From Ophiura sarsii (Eukaryota; Echinodermata; Ophiuroidea; Amphilepidida; Ophiuridae), in contig CM069453.1 in the NCBI GenBank assembly GCA_035610835.1, positions 70,992,682 through 71,056,681 of the forward strand: DNA of 64,000 nt, in the 5' to 3' direction. How positions within the stretch are numbered: the first letter of the stretch is position 1; the number at the start of each line of letters is the position of its first letter. Below are positions 25,841 through 38,982 of this stretch, in pieces. The translations under genes and the position numbers were made by a program. Below the pieces are notes generated by a model, which had not been told where the DNA came from, searched no databases, and worked only from the letters and a program-made list of their open reading frames with translations.

Positions 25841-26176
25841 TGAACACAAATACAGAGTGTTTTACACATGCTGGTTGCTTCATGAACACAAATACAGAAT
25901 GTTTTACACACGCTGGTTGCTTCATGAACACAAATACAGTGTGTTTTACACACGCTGGTTGCTTCATGAACACAAATACAGAGTGTTTTACACACGCTGG
26001 TTGCTTCATGAACACAAATACAGTGTGTTTTACACACGCTGGTTGCTTCATGAACACAAATACAGAGTGTTTTACACACGCTGGTTGCTTCATGAACACA
26101 AATACAGTGTGTTTTACACACGCTGGTTGCTTCATGAACACAAATACAGAGTGTTTTACACACGCTGGTTGCTTCA
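25841..26176. repeat. 42-bp minisatellite, eight units (second copy 36717-37052)
   Basis: Eight units of 42 bp (TGAACACAAATACAG then GTGTTTTACACACGCTGG and TTGCTTCA). After the first two units, CAGAGTG and CAGTGTG alternate, making an 84-bp higher-order repeat. Since 42 is a multiple of three, four frames stay open, giving frames of 118-154 residues that are artefacts. Confidence 0.92.
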
Positions 26177-26424
26177 TATCTCACAGTTCAGTCGTGCGCG
26201 TTACCGATGGAAATTCCTTTTTAATCAGGTGCACATTCGACAACCGTTACCAATGTAAAACGCGCTGAAAAGTGAATAGTGCAATGCGTTGATATCTGTT
26301 CAGATTTCACTTGAACTGAGCTCGTTTTATTGTCATCCGGGATATCTGGGCCCTGAAGCCAATCATCAACGTACAAGTAGGCTTACATTCGTATTCAAAA
26401 GTGCCTTACTGATCACAAATTTGC

Positions 26425-26679
26425 AACATTCTATTAAAGGCATATTATGCAATCTATTTCAAGGAACGCCCTCTTTTCTTTGATTTTTTTCTCTCTAATT
26501 GCAATTTCTTCTGTCAAATTACATTATAAACATGAAACTAAAATATTGTGTAAGCTTAAAAGCTACCTGCTTAGAATGATGTACACATTTCTAGGGTGAG
26601 ATTTACCAACTTCTTGGTGTCACATAAAAGGGCAAGAACGCATGAATATAATAGGCCTCACGACTTTAGGGTCGATTTC
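26425..26679. repeat. Interspersed repeat (doubled-block copy 1 of 37301-37555)
   Basis: Same sequence as 37301-37555, which has a diverged inverted relative at 39500-39756. Confidence 0.75.
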
Positions 26680-26912
26680 TATTTCGTGCTTGATCTGGCT
26701 GGGTACGAATTTTTAGGCGTGTTATGCTTACAATATTTGAGGGGATATAGGTCTAGGTTGAGAATAGTCCGGTCTCGGGAAAATAGTAGGCCCACGGCCT
26801 CCAGTCACCTCGGGGCCAATAGTTTGTACCATTTCCCGAATAAAGATCATTAAATATTTGTTTTATATAACGCATGAAAATATTTCTGTCATTTTACACA
26901 TTTTCATCAACC

Positions 26913-26939
26913 ATCACTATCAGTGATACTGATAGTGAT
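26913..26939. repeat. 27-bp hairpin (second copy 37789-37815)
   Basis: ATCACTATCAG and CTGATAGTGAT are perfect inverse repeats around TGATA. Confidence 0.7.
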
Positions 26940-27554
26940 ACGGTACTCACCTAATTTAGCAGAGTTGAGCTCCCCATCAGTCCGAAATCATTCGTTCCCC
27001 AAGTTCATAAAACAATCCAAAACAAATTGATTCCTCGTCAAAAAGTCTTTATCGTGTAATTATTCCACGCGAAACAGTTCAAGTTCAAATAATTCAACTG
27101 GCAAATGATGTAGTCCTATTATAATACTAGGCTAGGCCAGCGGTGGGTCAAGCCAAGCTGCTGGACCTAGCCTATAAGGCCAGGCTAAGTTTATATAATC
27201 AGTCCGAACACGAAATGTAGGTTTTTAAATAGCGAAAATGTCAACATATTTACAGTTATTCTTCAAGCTATAGTTTTAGCTAGTTATTAGGATGGTTATA
27301 GAATGTAACCTATCCATGAAAGTTGAAATTCTGGATGGTTGATCCACTAATTGATGCAGACGGCGCGTTTTGTTTACTTTCTCATCGTCTCACGAAATGA
27401 AGGTAGGGATGGGCGTAGGCGTGGGGCGTGGGCAAGTCGGAGAAAAAGCGGGCGACTGCCAGGTCCAAAAGCTCCCATCAAAATGTACTATTGACCGCCA
27501 GGTCCAAAAGCTCCCATCAAAATGTACTATTGACCGCTTGACCCGTTATTTGGG

Positions 27555-27654
27555 NNNNNNNNNNNNNNNNNNNNNNNNNNNNNNNNNNNNNNNNNNNNNN
27601 NNNNNNNNNNNNNNNNNNNNNNNNNNNNNNNNNNNNNNNNNNNNNNNNNNNNNN
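27555..27654. other. Assembly gap, 100 Ns
   Basis: Exactly 100 N characters, the conventional length for a scaffold join of unknown size. Both sides of the gap belong to the same doubled block: copy 1 ends here and copy 2 starts here. Confidence 0.99.
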
Positions 27655-28447
27655 CCAAGCGCGTTTTTAATCATAATATTAATACCACCAAAGTATTGTC
27701 GTCTGGTCTGTAGTTTTGAGTATCCCTTCCAGAAAAATGGATTGTATATTGGTCCAGGCTGCATATCGATGCCTTTTTGTATCAGAATGTATACTTATAG
27801 ATAGATAATTTTACCCTAATTGTGAAGGGAAAAGCCCTAAGGCGACGACCCCCCCAGTCAATATTTGATTTATATACCAAATATATAGATTGTTGTCATT
27901 TGATTGGTTAAAAGAATATTTTCTATCAACATCTTCTCCTTAGGCCAACCAAAGTTTCATGAAATGAAGGTACACGAGACCAAACCTTCACCGTTCTGTT
28001 GCCCAAAATAGAATCGGACAAAAATATTGATTTCCGAATTTGGAAGCTTTGTGACTGTAAATTTGTATAATATTCTTACCGTAGTGATTCTAACAGGATT
28101 TCACTTGACAATTTGCATTTTAAGGCTATAGCGGAATCCATCATATCTTTGATACCTTCTTTATTAACAAAGGCAACAAGAGCTGTTTGTTTTAGTCATC
28201 TTAAAACGGTACAACAATGCGAAACTGATCATGGAAAAGTGTAAACAAAATCTTCAGCAGACCGGCGAATTCAGACGAAAGTTTACGCGAAATGTCAAAG
28301 GTCAGCATCACCACATAAATACAGGGTGTTCAAAACGAAATTGTTCGCCGTATTATTATGTTTCGTCAATCGGGGCGATTCGGATGTTTCAAACGGGTTG
28401 CGGACCCTGTCGCAGAATGTGAATCGCTTGATTCGCGAACCATGGGG

Positions 28448-28526
28448 TGTGACGTCATCAAAAAAGACTATGCCCCGGGCATAGTCGCGACTATGCCCGG
28501 GCATAGTTGTTTTTCATGACGTCACA
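28448..28526. repeat. Nested palindrome with TGACGTCA ends, doubled-block copy 2
   Basis: Identical to 17585-17663, at the block offset of 10863. Confidence 0.75.
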
Positions 28527-30160
28527 TTGAAATTGAAGGCATAGCTTGATTATCCCCTCACTTTTAACCAATCAAATGACAGGAATCTATGTATGCGGTA
28601 TATAATATAGAATACTAATTAAATCGCTGAATTCCTGTTTAATACAGAGAAATACGTAGACTTGCTGCATTTTAGTCATCGTCCGTCTAAAGAAATTGGA
28701 TGCATTTTTGCTTATATTTTCCCCAAAGCAAGTTTCTAATTTCAATATTGTTCAATGTTCTTGTAAGTTAAATTATCTCTTTTAGTTTGACTCGATTTAG
28801 TCAAGTGTGAAACTGTAAGGTTCTAGATAACAAATATTCTAGAAACACCAAGCTGGAGGACCACTGGAGTTCTCTACGATGCTTATTCCTTCAACAATTG
28901 CTGATCAAAGACTCTTCATTTTCACTCTGTCAGTATATAAAATTGGATGTATTAGAATAAGTATCAAATCAAATTGATCATCTTATGGAAAATGTATATA
29001 TGTGTGTGATGATTTCGAGGTCTTAAACCGACACACCCCTTTGTAAATATGCACTTACACCACTCGCTTTTATAGCTTCTTCTATTGATACGAGTTGCCA
29101 TCCCCTTCTGATTGTTTCCGTGGTGTTTTTCATTCCCCTTGCTTGTCAATTTACCTGAGGTAACAGTAGCTGCGTTCCACATTCCAGATAGCTATCTCAT
29201 GGTTACGATCCACGAGTTCAAAGAACTCGGTAGGCTTTATGCTTGACTTTCGATTTGCACTTCTATGCCATTTCGTATCCCTGCCTCTAGAACTTCTATT
29301 CTGTACTGGAGCTATCTATTATCGTGATACTGATAGAAATGAAACTTAGTATAAAAAAAGTGGAAATACATTCTGTGATTTGTTAAATGGTAGAAGACAT
29401 CGAGAGTGTCAATAGTAAAACCGGGGGTATCATAGTTGTACAATACCTCTTCCTCTTCCCCTCCCTCCCCTCCCCTCTCCAGTGCCCAGGTCCCCATCAG
29501 CATCGTAAATGACCGCGTCAACATACCGGATCTAATGTACTACCCTTATGTTGTAAAAGGTATCATAGTGTATAACATAACAACAAATGTTCTCAAATTA
29601 TGTACCGATTAGCAGATATCGCTGGATATTGCGATATTTCGTTACAGCACAACGGTACCTTGTCGGCATTGGTTAAGCGTAAAACAATATCAGATTGGAA
29701 ATGGAATAAGGCGATACACACACCGCACACATTGAATCTCCATCTCCGTTCATCAAGGTAGTATCAAGTGTGTTGTCAAGGCATGCAATTCTTCCTGACA
29801 GTTATCGCACAGTGGGCGACATATTTTTCTCGAAATCAAAATGCAATCAAAAACTGTACCAACGTCATAGGTATTTCACAATTCTCATTATTTTTATTAC
29901 ATGTTAGAATATTATTCAGTGTCTGTTTATAGCTAGGAATTACTCGTACACCAATCTGTTGTCGTTGATAAAAGTTGGTCTTGTATACTCTTCTCATATT
30001 CTTCTGGGAAGAATTTTGAGGTTTTTATTTTCTTAATTACGCCGACTGTTCATTTATTAGTGAACGTATACTATTTGTCATTAACTTTAGACGAGAAAGA
30101 AAATAAAAGTGATAAATATATTTGAAAAGTAGTTAATTTGGCTATAAAAGTTTTTCTGTA

Positions 30161-30259
30161 GGTAAGAATCATATTTTTAAGAAGTCTTTCGGTAAGAATT
30201 TAAAGGTCAAGTTTCTTCGGTCGGAATTATTTGCGAAATTCTCATGTTGGTAAGAATTG
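30161..30259. repeat. GGTAAGAAT cluster, doubled-block copy 2
   Basis: Same as 19298-19396, at offset 10863. Confidence 0.65.
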
Positions 30260-31755
30260 TTGATTATTTTGTCTATCTATTAAACATGGCTTAAAATCAT
30301 GTCTAAAGAATGCAAGTGAAAGGAAAAACTGATATTGAATGGTCATGCAGTTTATCATTTTAGCCACATCTATAACCAAAATTCTCACTAAGTAGGAATA
30401 CAAATGTGTTAACATCCCTGCTTAACGATTTGAACACTTAATTTGATCTCATTGTTAATATATCATGTGTTCATATTTACTTCTGTATTTCCAATTCTCA
30501 TAACGTCAATTCTGATCGCCATCAAAACGTAGTCTTTATCACATTAGTAGTTTGGCCGAGGGCCAAAAACCACGCCAATTAATTAAGTCGGTTGAGCAAG
30601 CAGTTTGGATGATGTTAGTAGCCCGAAAACATACGGTACAGAATGTACGGGGTGGGGTACCTATCGTAATAAATATGAACGATCACCAGTTCAATTTTGG
30701 GGGAAATGGCCGTTTATTATGAAAATTGCTATATTCAAAAACCTAATACAATTCAGGCATTGAGTACACACTGAGTTGTTCGTGTTTATCATGACATGTA
30801 GAATTCATATAAAGTCAATGAGTGTTTTTTGCTTTTACAAATTTAGTCCAAATTAGTCGCGACACTCTTAATTTGTTCACTGCAATCTTCCTTTATGTCA
30901 CTTCAACAACAACAAATGATAAGATTAGTTAAGCTTCAAAATTGGAAAGTTTGTTTGACATCACAAATAAAATTTCCGTGGGATGATATATAGTCTTCAT
31001 GCACATTTTTAGATATTATGTAGTTGCAGCAGACGACTTTATATTTTTAATTGGATGAATTAGAGGAAAGGACATTCACCTGACTCTCTTTGCAATAAGG
31101 AAACATTTGAATTTGAATAAATTAGATGCAGAAAACATGATGCTTTGGAATCATTAAACCATACAGAAGCAATATTGCGTGTAGCGAACAGATGTTATGC
31201 TTTTCAAAATGCCACTGCATATTTTTACCACGTAAATATATATAGAGTGACGTTTATTATTAACGTTATTATCATGCTTTTATAGTGCCTGTATATTAAA
31301 TACTGTGATCTTTTGTATCTAAAAACTTGTTGGTCAATTAATTCTAACACTCTTTAATGAATATTATTGAGATTTTTCTGTGCTTTTCACATGTCACACA
31401 TAGCACACCATCATTAATGCTTGTTTGTCCTTAGGGGGAAGGGTCTCTAAACTAGCACTGTAGTGCACTATAATTATAGTCTATTTGGCCATCACATCAG
31501 TAACGTAACTGCGTCATTGCGTCATTCTATACTAATTGCAGCACATGACTCGCGCGCCTACGCCTACTCGAGGCGCTGGCGTATACACACGAGCGTTGAA
31601 GGCCCCACACCACCAAATCAGTTCCCTATTGCTTTGTGTGGTTAAGAGGTCGAGTTTGTGTTCATTTTCTTCACCTTTAGAGCAAACTGGTTCATTCAAA
31701 TCATTGTTTTTATTGAAGATCTAGATGTCTTCTGCTTCAAAACAATCACTTTTGT

Positions 31756-31836
31756 GGGGGGGGGGGGGGGGTGGGGGGGGGGGGGGTGGGGGGGTGGGGG
31801 GGGGGTGGGGGTGGGGGGGGGGGGGGGGGGGGGGGG
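31756..31836. repeat. Long G tract, doubled-block copy 2
   Basis: Same as 20893-20973, with no length difference. That is surprising for a tract this unstable and argues for a shared consensus rather than an old duplication. Confidence 0.85.
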
Positions 31837-33993
31837 TAACCAGCATTTTTTCCCGCTACGGGCCAATGAAATCTATCTTAGGTACGACAGACTGCCTTCA
31901 TCCTAAGATCAGAGATTCTAGCTCTAAATTGGTGGAAACAGTGAAATCGTGTACAATGATACCATTCAAGAAAAAGCTAGAGATTTTGGGCCTGATGTGG
32001 AGGAAATAACCTACATATGCACAATTATGAAACATTTAGGTACATTTACAGCATTGATTACCTTTTCTGAGATGTAAAATTTAGACATGGTGGGGTCAAT
32101 CTTAACTTCAAACACTGCCGTGTAATATCAGAATGCAAAATATGATTTGGTGTTGTGTACTCTGAAAGACAAAAGATACATACGCGTGCGTTAAGTTACG
32201 TCACTGTCCAGAGGAGGCCAAATAGAGAATTATAGATTACACTATTAAAATCCACAGTTAAAAACGGTGTATTATATATTCTACCATACAATGCCGGCTT
32301 TATTCAATTGCCTGTCAACTAAAATAACCAGACATTACAATTCCAGTATTAGGTATAATATCCTCAAATGTGTCTTCCATTCGGAACTGATAAGGTAGCA
32401 TTTTACCAGTGACTAACTGTCACTGATTTTACTCACGTTCTGCCTTGTACTTTATACTGAATTGCCCGTAACTGTACGATGAATGAACTCCTTAATCAAT
32501 ATGGTGTAAACGTTAAATATACACAATCGTACAAATGTATATGATATGATTTGAGAATATTTCCGTGTTCATGTTTTAAGATACCTTACTCTTAAATTAT
32601 AGGAATGTATCCATACTCAATTTTCTACACACATGCGCTTTGAAATACAACCAGTTTATGTGTCTGTTTTGTATGTTGGTATATGATCAACCCATAATGA
32701 TCTTTGGATCATAAATTCATTAAGATGATCTAAGATGAATGAAACATTGGTTCTTACTGACATCAAGTAACCTTACACCTTACCACCAACAGGGTTAATG
32801 TAAAGCGAGATAGACGTAGTACACGGTTTCATGTATAAAGGTTGACTCATCATTTATGTATTAGGCCTACTACGGTTTCATGTAAGGAACGTGCCATTAT
32901 GGAACGTTATATATACAACGACATAATAATATTGTCTTGCAAAGGGTTCATGTTCCTTCTTTTTCAAATGATTTTATCATTTTTATGTGAGGTATGGATT
33001 CCCTTTTTAAAATCATCTATTCCATCGTTATATTTTAAAGCATGACGTAATCATTACGTCATTACAACGCCGCAATACTCGAAAACGTTTTGAATATTTG
33101 CAACTAGTTCATATACCTTTTTTTTATTAGTTATTGATGTTTCTTGTTTTCTGTGTTTCATTTCAAAATATAACCTTTGTCGTCTTTAATATTTGAACTC
33201 TATTCTTTTATCTCCAAATATCTGGTTTTCTTTTAGAGACCGATTTTTGACATATCTTATATTTGCACATACAACAAAATACATGATTTTCCACCGATCT
33301 ATGTCATTTTTGGATCGCTAATACAGCTGGTTTACGGTTATTTTTATTGTTTCAGATGAAAAGGTGACGAATTCCACGGGTTGTTAATTTAAACTGACTC
33401 ACTCATTTTTGTCGCTCTGATGATAATTCTATACTTTTTATTCAAATGTCGGCATAATTCCGTAATACCCTCCAGTCCACGCCCTATATTATAATACACT
33501 TTATAATTCCGTAAAACGTAGAGTATGACGGGTATAATGTAAAGGGTATAATGTAAAGGGTAGTACATAATTCCCAAAATGCCGAGCAAAATATATAAGC
33601 CAATTTATACCAGCTATCACTCTTAGAGTCATTTTATTCTTATATTCACGGCGATAAACTGTATACGAAAACATCGAAATGGGTTTTACAAATGGTTCCT
33701 ATCTACCTCTCTTGCGACTATTTTTAGTCGCCAAGATTTGAAAATATGTACATGCTTCGCAGCCTCATTTCGTAGGTATGACGTTATAGTTCTAAAAATC
33801 GGTGAATATGATAAGCGTATATCCCCTCACCCTGAGCCACATGTTGTATCCTTATGAACGGAGCGAGTGGAGCTTCATAACAGCGGGTTCAGGGCCCGCA
33901 TTGTCGAGATTTGAGGTTTTAGGCATTTTTAAGTCAAAGATTCAGCATTCTGAAGCAGTAATTCTGGCATTTTCTCACATGCTTTCCTATACA

Positions 33994-34515
33994 GGCTGTC
34001 CGAAAATGATTAGTACCCATCGATGTCCAAAGTTCAATCATTTTTGTCATCATCAAAATCGATGGGATTAGGTCCGTTGTTTTTACATCATCTTTGTCAT
34101 ACTGTACTATTTCATTAGAATTTTAGATCATGAACATCAGATTTATCAGACTCAATATACACTCCATTATGTGAAACATGGTGATTTCACCTTTTTGATA
34201 AAGTGTTAAAAATTGAGTGTGCTATTACAGCTTGTTTGAAAGAAACTTGTGTATAGGCTGTCCCAAAATGATTAGTATCCATCGATACCCAAAGTTCAAT
34301 AATTTTTTTCATCATCAAAATCAATGAGATTAGATCCGTTGTTTTTCTGTCATATATGCTATACTATACCCTTTCATTAGAATTTTAGATCATGAATATC
34401 GAACTTATTTTAATGAAGTTACACTCCATTGAGTAAGACATGGTGATTTCACCTTTTTGGCAAAGTGCAAACAAATGTGTTTTTAAGCTTGTTTGAAAAA
34501 AACTAATACATTCTC
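33994..34515. repeat. Tandem duplication of about 260 bp, doubled-block copy 2
   Basis: Counterpart of 23131-23640. It contains several single bases that copy 1 lacks, for example one more A in CATCAAAATCGATG and one more C in CTGTCCCAAAATG. Confidence 0.75.
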
Positions 34516-34894
34516 GTAATCTCTTGTCTGCTAATATCTTTGGTTCCTTTCTAATTTAAATTGCTGTTGTATCATATTGTTGTTCAAACCATATACTTCT
34601 TCATTTTGATTCAATTTGAAAAGTGAAAATGGGTCGTCACGCATGAGTGACCCCACGCTTTGTTTCTATAATGGGCTAGTTTTGAGGCTAAACTTGAGGA
34701 ACATTTAAACAGGTAAAGACGGGGTGGGGTCATGGGTTATTAGCAGTGCCTTAGACTTCTTTTTCATATTGAGGATGCAATTTCTTACAAACTTGCTAAA
34801 ATGATATAGTCCCTTAGTGTTTAACCTCACGAAATCAATTCTCCAATGTGAAAATGAAATCTAAGCCACTGGTGATTCACCAAATACCACTTCA

Positions 34895-35107
34895 TTAACC
34901 CTAACTCTACTACACCACACGGCAACTGTGCGGAAAAAAATGTTTTTATAACCCGGCGTGCAGGTTTTTGGGGTACAAAACGGACCCAGGCTATATAGCG
35001 AGGCGAATATACTCGCCGAGTGTCGACTGGCAGCGTCGGTGTAGTGGCTAGGATCTGGGTTGGGGTGCTGGAGGTCCGTGGTCCGTGGGGGGTCTTACTT
35101 TTTTTGA
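34895..35107 (+). mobile_element. SINE-like element, family B, copy 2b
   Basis: Doubled-block counterpart of 24027-24235, with an intact TAGTGGCTAGGATCTGGG that resembles the D-arm/A box of tRNA-Glu-like sequences, and GGAGGTCCGTGG downstream. Confidence 0.6.
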
Positions 35108-35332
35108 CCCCTTTATATGCCTATAGTAAAGTATTAAAGGTGCAAAAAAACTGAGTTACAGGAAAATTGAGGGCGCACTCCAATACGTATATCTCAGTGC
35201 CCCTTGAAATAGCAACGATCCTTTATTTACGATACATGCGCTAGAGTCCGCGATGTCTCATATCATTTTGAATTTAAGTAATTATTCATTGGCATTTTAT
35301 ATGTCGTGATCGCAATTTGAAACGAAAACATA

Positions 35333-35659
35333 AGGGGGCTGGCATTTTCTTCGGAAGGGGGGGAGGGGGGGGTCCCAAAAATGTGGATAGACCCAGACAA
35401 TTTTTTCATGACCCCCCCTATCCAAGAGCTGCATATTTTTATGACCCCCCCCTACCAATACAGTCCATTATTTTGTGACCCCCCCCCCCCCCCCAACACA
35501 CATTTCAGAAAGCATGCTTTGATAAATTTGTGACCCCCCCCATTTTCAATGAAATAATTTTATGACCCCCCTGTTTTCATGTCAAAAAAACTATGACCCC
35601 CCCCCCCCCCCAGTGTATTTGGGACCCCCTCCCCCTTCCGAAGAAAATGCCAGCCCCCT
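35333..35659. mobile_element. G/C-run foldback element, doubled-block copy 2
   Basis: Counterpart of 24461-24788. It differs in homopolymer lengths and has an extra A in the left G run. Confidence 0.75.
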
Positions 35660-36716
35660 AAATATCCCACATAAAGCATTACCCTTTTGATTGGTATGCT
35701 TGTACTAATAACTCGAAGGTTTTTGTAGAGTCGTATCACATCCTTGATAGATTTGATAGATGAATTTGATAGAATGTTATTGTTAGCTGTTTTGGTGAAA
35801 GCATTCCGTCTTTGTTAACACGATTTCAAAAGGGATTGCAAGCACATAGGCTACATCACAATTGTCAAAATCCAAATTTACAAAACAACCGTGATGAAAT
35901 ACGCTGTAGGCCTACAGGCTCTCTGTTGTTGCTTAGCACGAATTACAGACTTTCTTCTGAAGTTGAAGAATGTGTGTAAATAGTCGGGCAATAGGCCTAT
36001 GATACAAAACTTTGATGTAAAAACATAATAGTCCAAACATCACGAAACGTGGATATTCACGAATCACGGGTGATTACAAAGTGTTTTCTAAATTAAATGT
36101 AGGCTGATGAGTTCGGCACACTCTCAGAATAATGTCAAGACGGACCTTTACGGACTAGTTAGTAAACTATATTTCACTTTGCCTACATGGGGTTAAGCCC
36201 CTGTATGAACTGATTTTCTGTGCTGATCTATATACATCATGTGTTTTGGTCAGGTAAAGTTATTTTAGAGCGTGCTCCCATTTTGCTATAGCGAATTCCA
36301 GAATATCTTGGAACACTGTCCTTTCTGCAGGTGTTTCAATACAACTGAAATGTACTATAGATATACATAGGCCTATAAAGTACATTGAGTAAGCTACCAC
36401 ACACTATAATAAGGGTATGCTCTGCGGCACGTTCCAACCTTTTATTGTGTGACACTGTTGATTTCCGTGCACATAGATTCCACAGTATTGCTCGGTCTCC
36501 ACAGTCAAGAATATGTGCTTTTTCGAAGACGTTCGTTTTCAAGTTTCAGCTTTTACTGAAAAGAGTAGAGGATAAAGGACATGTCACCTTCCGCAGATGA
36601 TACATACCGTACTTACTAGCATTTAGCATATGGCTATTTGTAAAGTAACCAAACAAGATAAATCTATCTATGAATATTTTGCTAATGCCTGTTATTTTGT
36701 TTTTCAAATATTTCTT

Positions 36717-37052
36717 TGAACACAAATACAGAGTGTTTTACACATGCTGGTTGCTTCATGAACACAAATACAGAATGTTTTACACACGCTGGTTGCTTCA
36801 TGAACACAAATACAGTGTGTTTTACACACGCTGGTTGCTTCATGAACACAAATACAGAGTGTTTTACACACGCTGGTTGCTTCATGAACACAAATACAGT
36901 GTGTTTTACACACGCTGGTTGCTTCATGAACACAAATACAGAGTGTTTTACACACGCTGGTTGCTTCATGAACACAAATACAGTGTGTTTTACACACGCT
37001 GGTTGCTTCATGAACACAAATACAGAGTGTTTTACACACGCTGGTTGCTTCA
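36717..37052. repeat. 42-bp minisatellite, doubled-block copy 2
   Basis: Identical in unit number and variant order to 25841-26176. Confidence 0.92.
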
Positions 37053-37300
37053 TATCTCACAGTTCAGTCGTGCGCGTTACCGATGGAAATTCCTTTTTAA
37101 TCAGGTGCACATTCGACAACCGTTACCAATGTAAAACGCGCTGAAAAGTGAATAGTGCAATGCGTTGATATCTGTTCAGATTTCACTTGAACTGAGCTCG
37201 TTTTATTGTCATCCGGGATATCTGGGCCCTGAAGCCAATCATCAACGTACAAGTAGGCTTACATTCGTATTCAAAAGTGCCTTACTGATCACAAATTTGC

Positions 37301-37555
37301 AACATTCTATTAAAGGCATATTATGCAATCTATTTCAAGGAACGCCCTCTTTTCTTTGATTTTTTTCTCTCTAATTGCAATTTCTTCTGTCAAATTACAT
37401 TATAAACATGAAACTAAAATATTGTGTAAGCTTAAAAGCTACCTGCTTAGAATGATGTACACATTTCTAGGGTGAGATTTACCAACTTCTTGGTGTCACA
37501 TAAAAGGGCAAGAACGCATGAATATAATAGGCCTCACGACTTTAGGGTCGATTTC
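37301..37555. repeat. Interspersed repeat with inverted relative at 39500
   Basis: About 255 bp running from AACATTCTATT to TAGGGTCGATTT. The reverse complement of 39500-39756 aligns along its whole length with scattered substitutions and indels, and similarity stops at both ends. It is an unclassified repeat family of this genome. Confidence 0.75.
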
Positions 37556-38825
37556 TATTTCGTGCTTGATCTGGCTGGGTACGAATTTTTAGGCGTGTTA
37601 TGCTTACAATATTTGAGGGGATATAGGTCTAGGTTGAGAATAGTCCGGTCTCGGGAAAATAGTAGGCCCACGGCCTCCAGTCACCTCGGGGCCAATAGTT
37701 TGTACCATTTCCCGAATAAAGATCATTAAATATTTGTTTTATATAACGCATGAAAATATTTCTGTCATTTTACACATTTTCATCAACCATCACTATCAGT
37801 GATACTGATAGTGATACGGTACTCACCTAATTTAGCAGAGTTGAGCTCCCCATCAGTCCGAAATCATTCGTTCCCCAAGTTCATAAAACAATCCAAAACA
37901 AATTGATTCCTCGTCAAAAAGTCTTTATCGTGTAATTATTCCACGCGAAACAGTTCAAGTTCAAATAATTCAACTGGCAAATGATGTAGTCCTATTATAA
38001 TACTAGGCTAGGCCAGCGGTGGGTCAAGCCAAGCTGCTGGACCTAGCCTATAAGGCCAGGCTAAGTTTATATAATCAGTCCGAACACGAAATGTAGGTTT
38101 TTAAATAGCGAAAATGTCAACATATTTACAGTTATTCTTCAAGCTATAGTTTTAGCTAGTTATTAGGATGGTTATAGAATGTAACCTATCCATGAAAGTT
38201 GAAATTCTGGATGGTTGATCCACTAATTGATGCAGACGGCGCGTTTTGTTTACTTTCTCATCGTCTCACGAAATGAAGGTAGGGATGGGCGTAGGCGTGG
38301 GGCGTGGGCAAGTCGGAGAAAAAGCGGGCGACTGCCAGGTCCAAAAGCTCCCATCAAAATGTACTATTGACCGCCAGGTCCAAAAGCTCCCATCAAAATG
38401 TACTATTGACCGCTTGACCCGTTATTTGGGTGAAAAGGTGAAACTATTTTATGTCACGTGATGCAGTTTCCACCAATAAAATGACAGGAATATTTTCATG
38501 CGTTATATAAATGTTAATAACCACATTATACCTCTCGAAAGTTCATTTGCCCAGCATCGTGAACTGTCCTGCATCGTCAACTGTCCTGCTGGGGTAGATT
38601 TGAATGCGCAGTTTACCCTGAACAGCAATCCTCAATAGCTGAGATATAATATGCATTATTCAAATAATTAAATGATTCAATTTGATCGATGATTCCTACG
38701 TTAGCGATGTTCGGGATACATCGTGGACTCTAGGTAAACATGCATCATTTGATTACGCAAAGGTATAGTTAAGGTAGCTAATATAATGATTATTTCTAGA
38801 CATTTTCTTTACTCTCTGTAATGAT

Positions 38826-38974
38826 CAGTGGCATAACTAAAGGGGGCACCCCCCCCCCTTTTTGCCCCCAAATGAAATGACAAACTCTACATGTATACTA
38901 ACCAAAGTTAGTCGGTTATGCCCCCCCCCCCCCCCCCCCCCCCCCATTGAAGACCCTATATAGTTACGCCACTG
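38826..38974. mobile_element. hAT-like MITE, 149 bp
   Basis: The terminal inverted repeats are CAGTGGCATAACTA and TAGTTACGCCACTG. They are flanked by 8-bp direct repeats GTAATGAT (38818-38825) and ATAATGAT (38975-38982), which match at seven of eight positions. Ends starting CAGTG with 8-bp target duplications fit the hAT superfamily. The interior is C-runs only. Confidence 0.72.
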
Positions 38975-38982
38975 ATAATGAT

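Larger units (their letters stand above)
16792..27554. repeat. Doubled block, copy 1 (10,763 bp) ending at the N gap
   Basis: It is repeated in the same orientation at 27655-38430. I saw no net length difference from 16792 to about 23190 (offset 10863) and none from about 25700 to the end (offset 10876). Between these the copies differ by small indels and a few substitutions. The content is intronic: palindromes, a GGTAAGAAT cluster, a poly-G tract, a tandem duplication, a SINE-like copy, a G/C foldback and a 42-bp minisatellite. Its end abuts a 100-N gap, so it is most likely an assembly duplication. Confidence 0.93.
27655..38430. repeat. Doubled block, copy 2 (10,776 bp)
   Basis: It starts at the first base after the gap with CCAAGCGCG, as copy 1 does, and ends with GTTATTTGGG, after which unique sequence continues (TGAAAAGGTG). 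It is 13 bp longer than copy 1. It keeps TAGTGGCTAGGAT in the SINE-like element where copy 1 lacks five bases. Copy 2 is more likely the correct version, because several copy-1 differences are single-base losses in homopolymers. Confidence 0.93.

Noticed and set aside
25794..26268. Four overlapping open frames of 118-154 residues (and their doubles at 36670-37144)
   Set aside because: Artefacts of the 42-bp minisatellite.
27370..27804. An open frame spanning the N gap
   Set aside because: It is open only because Ns are read as unknown residues.
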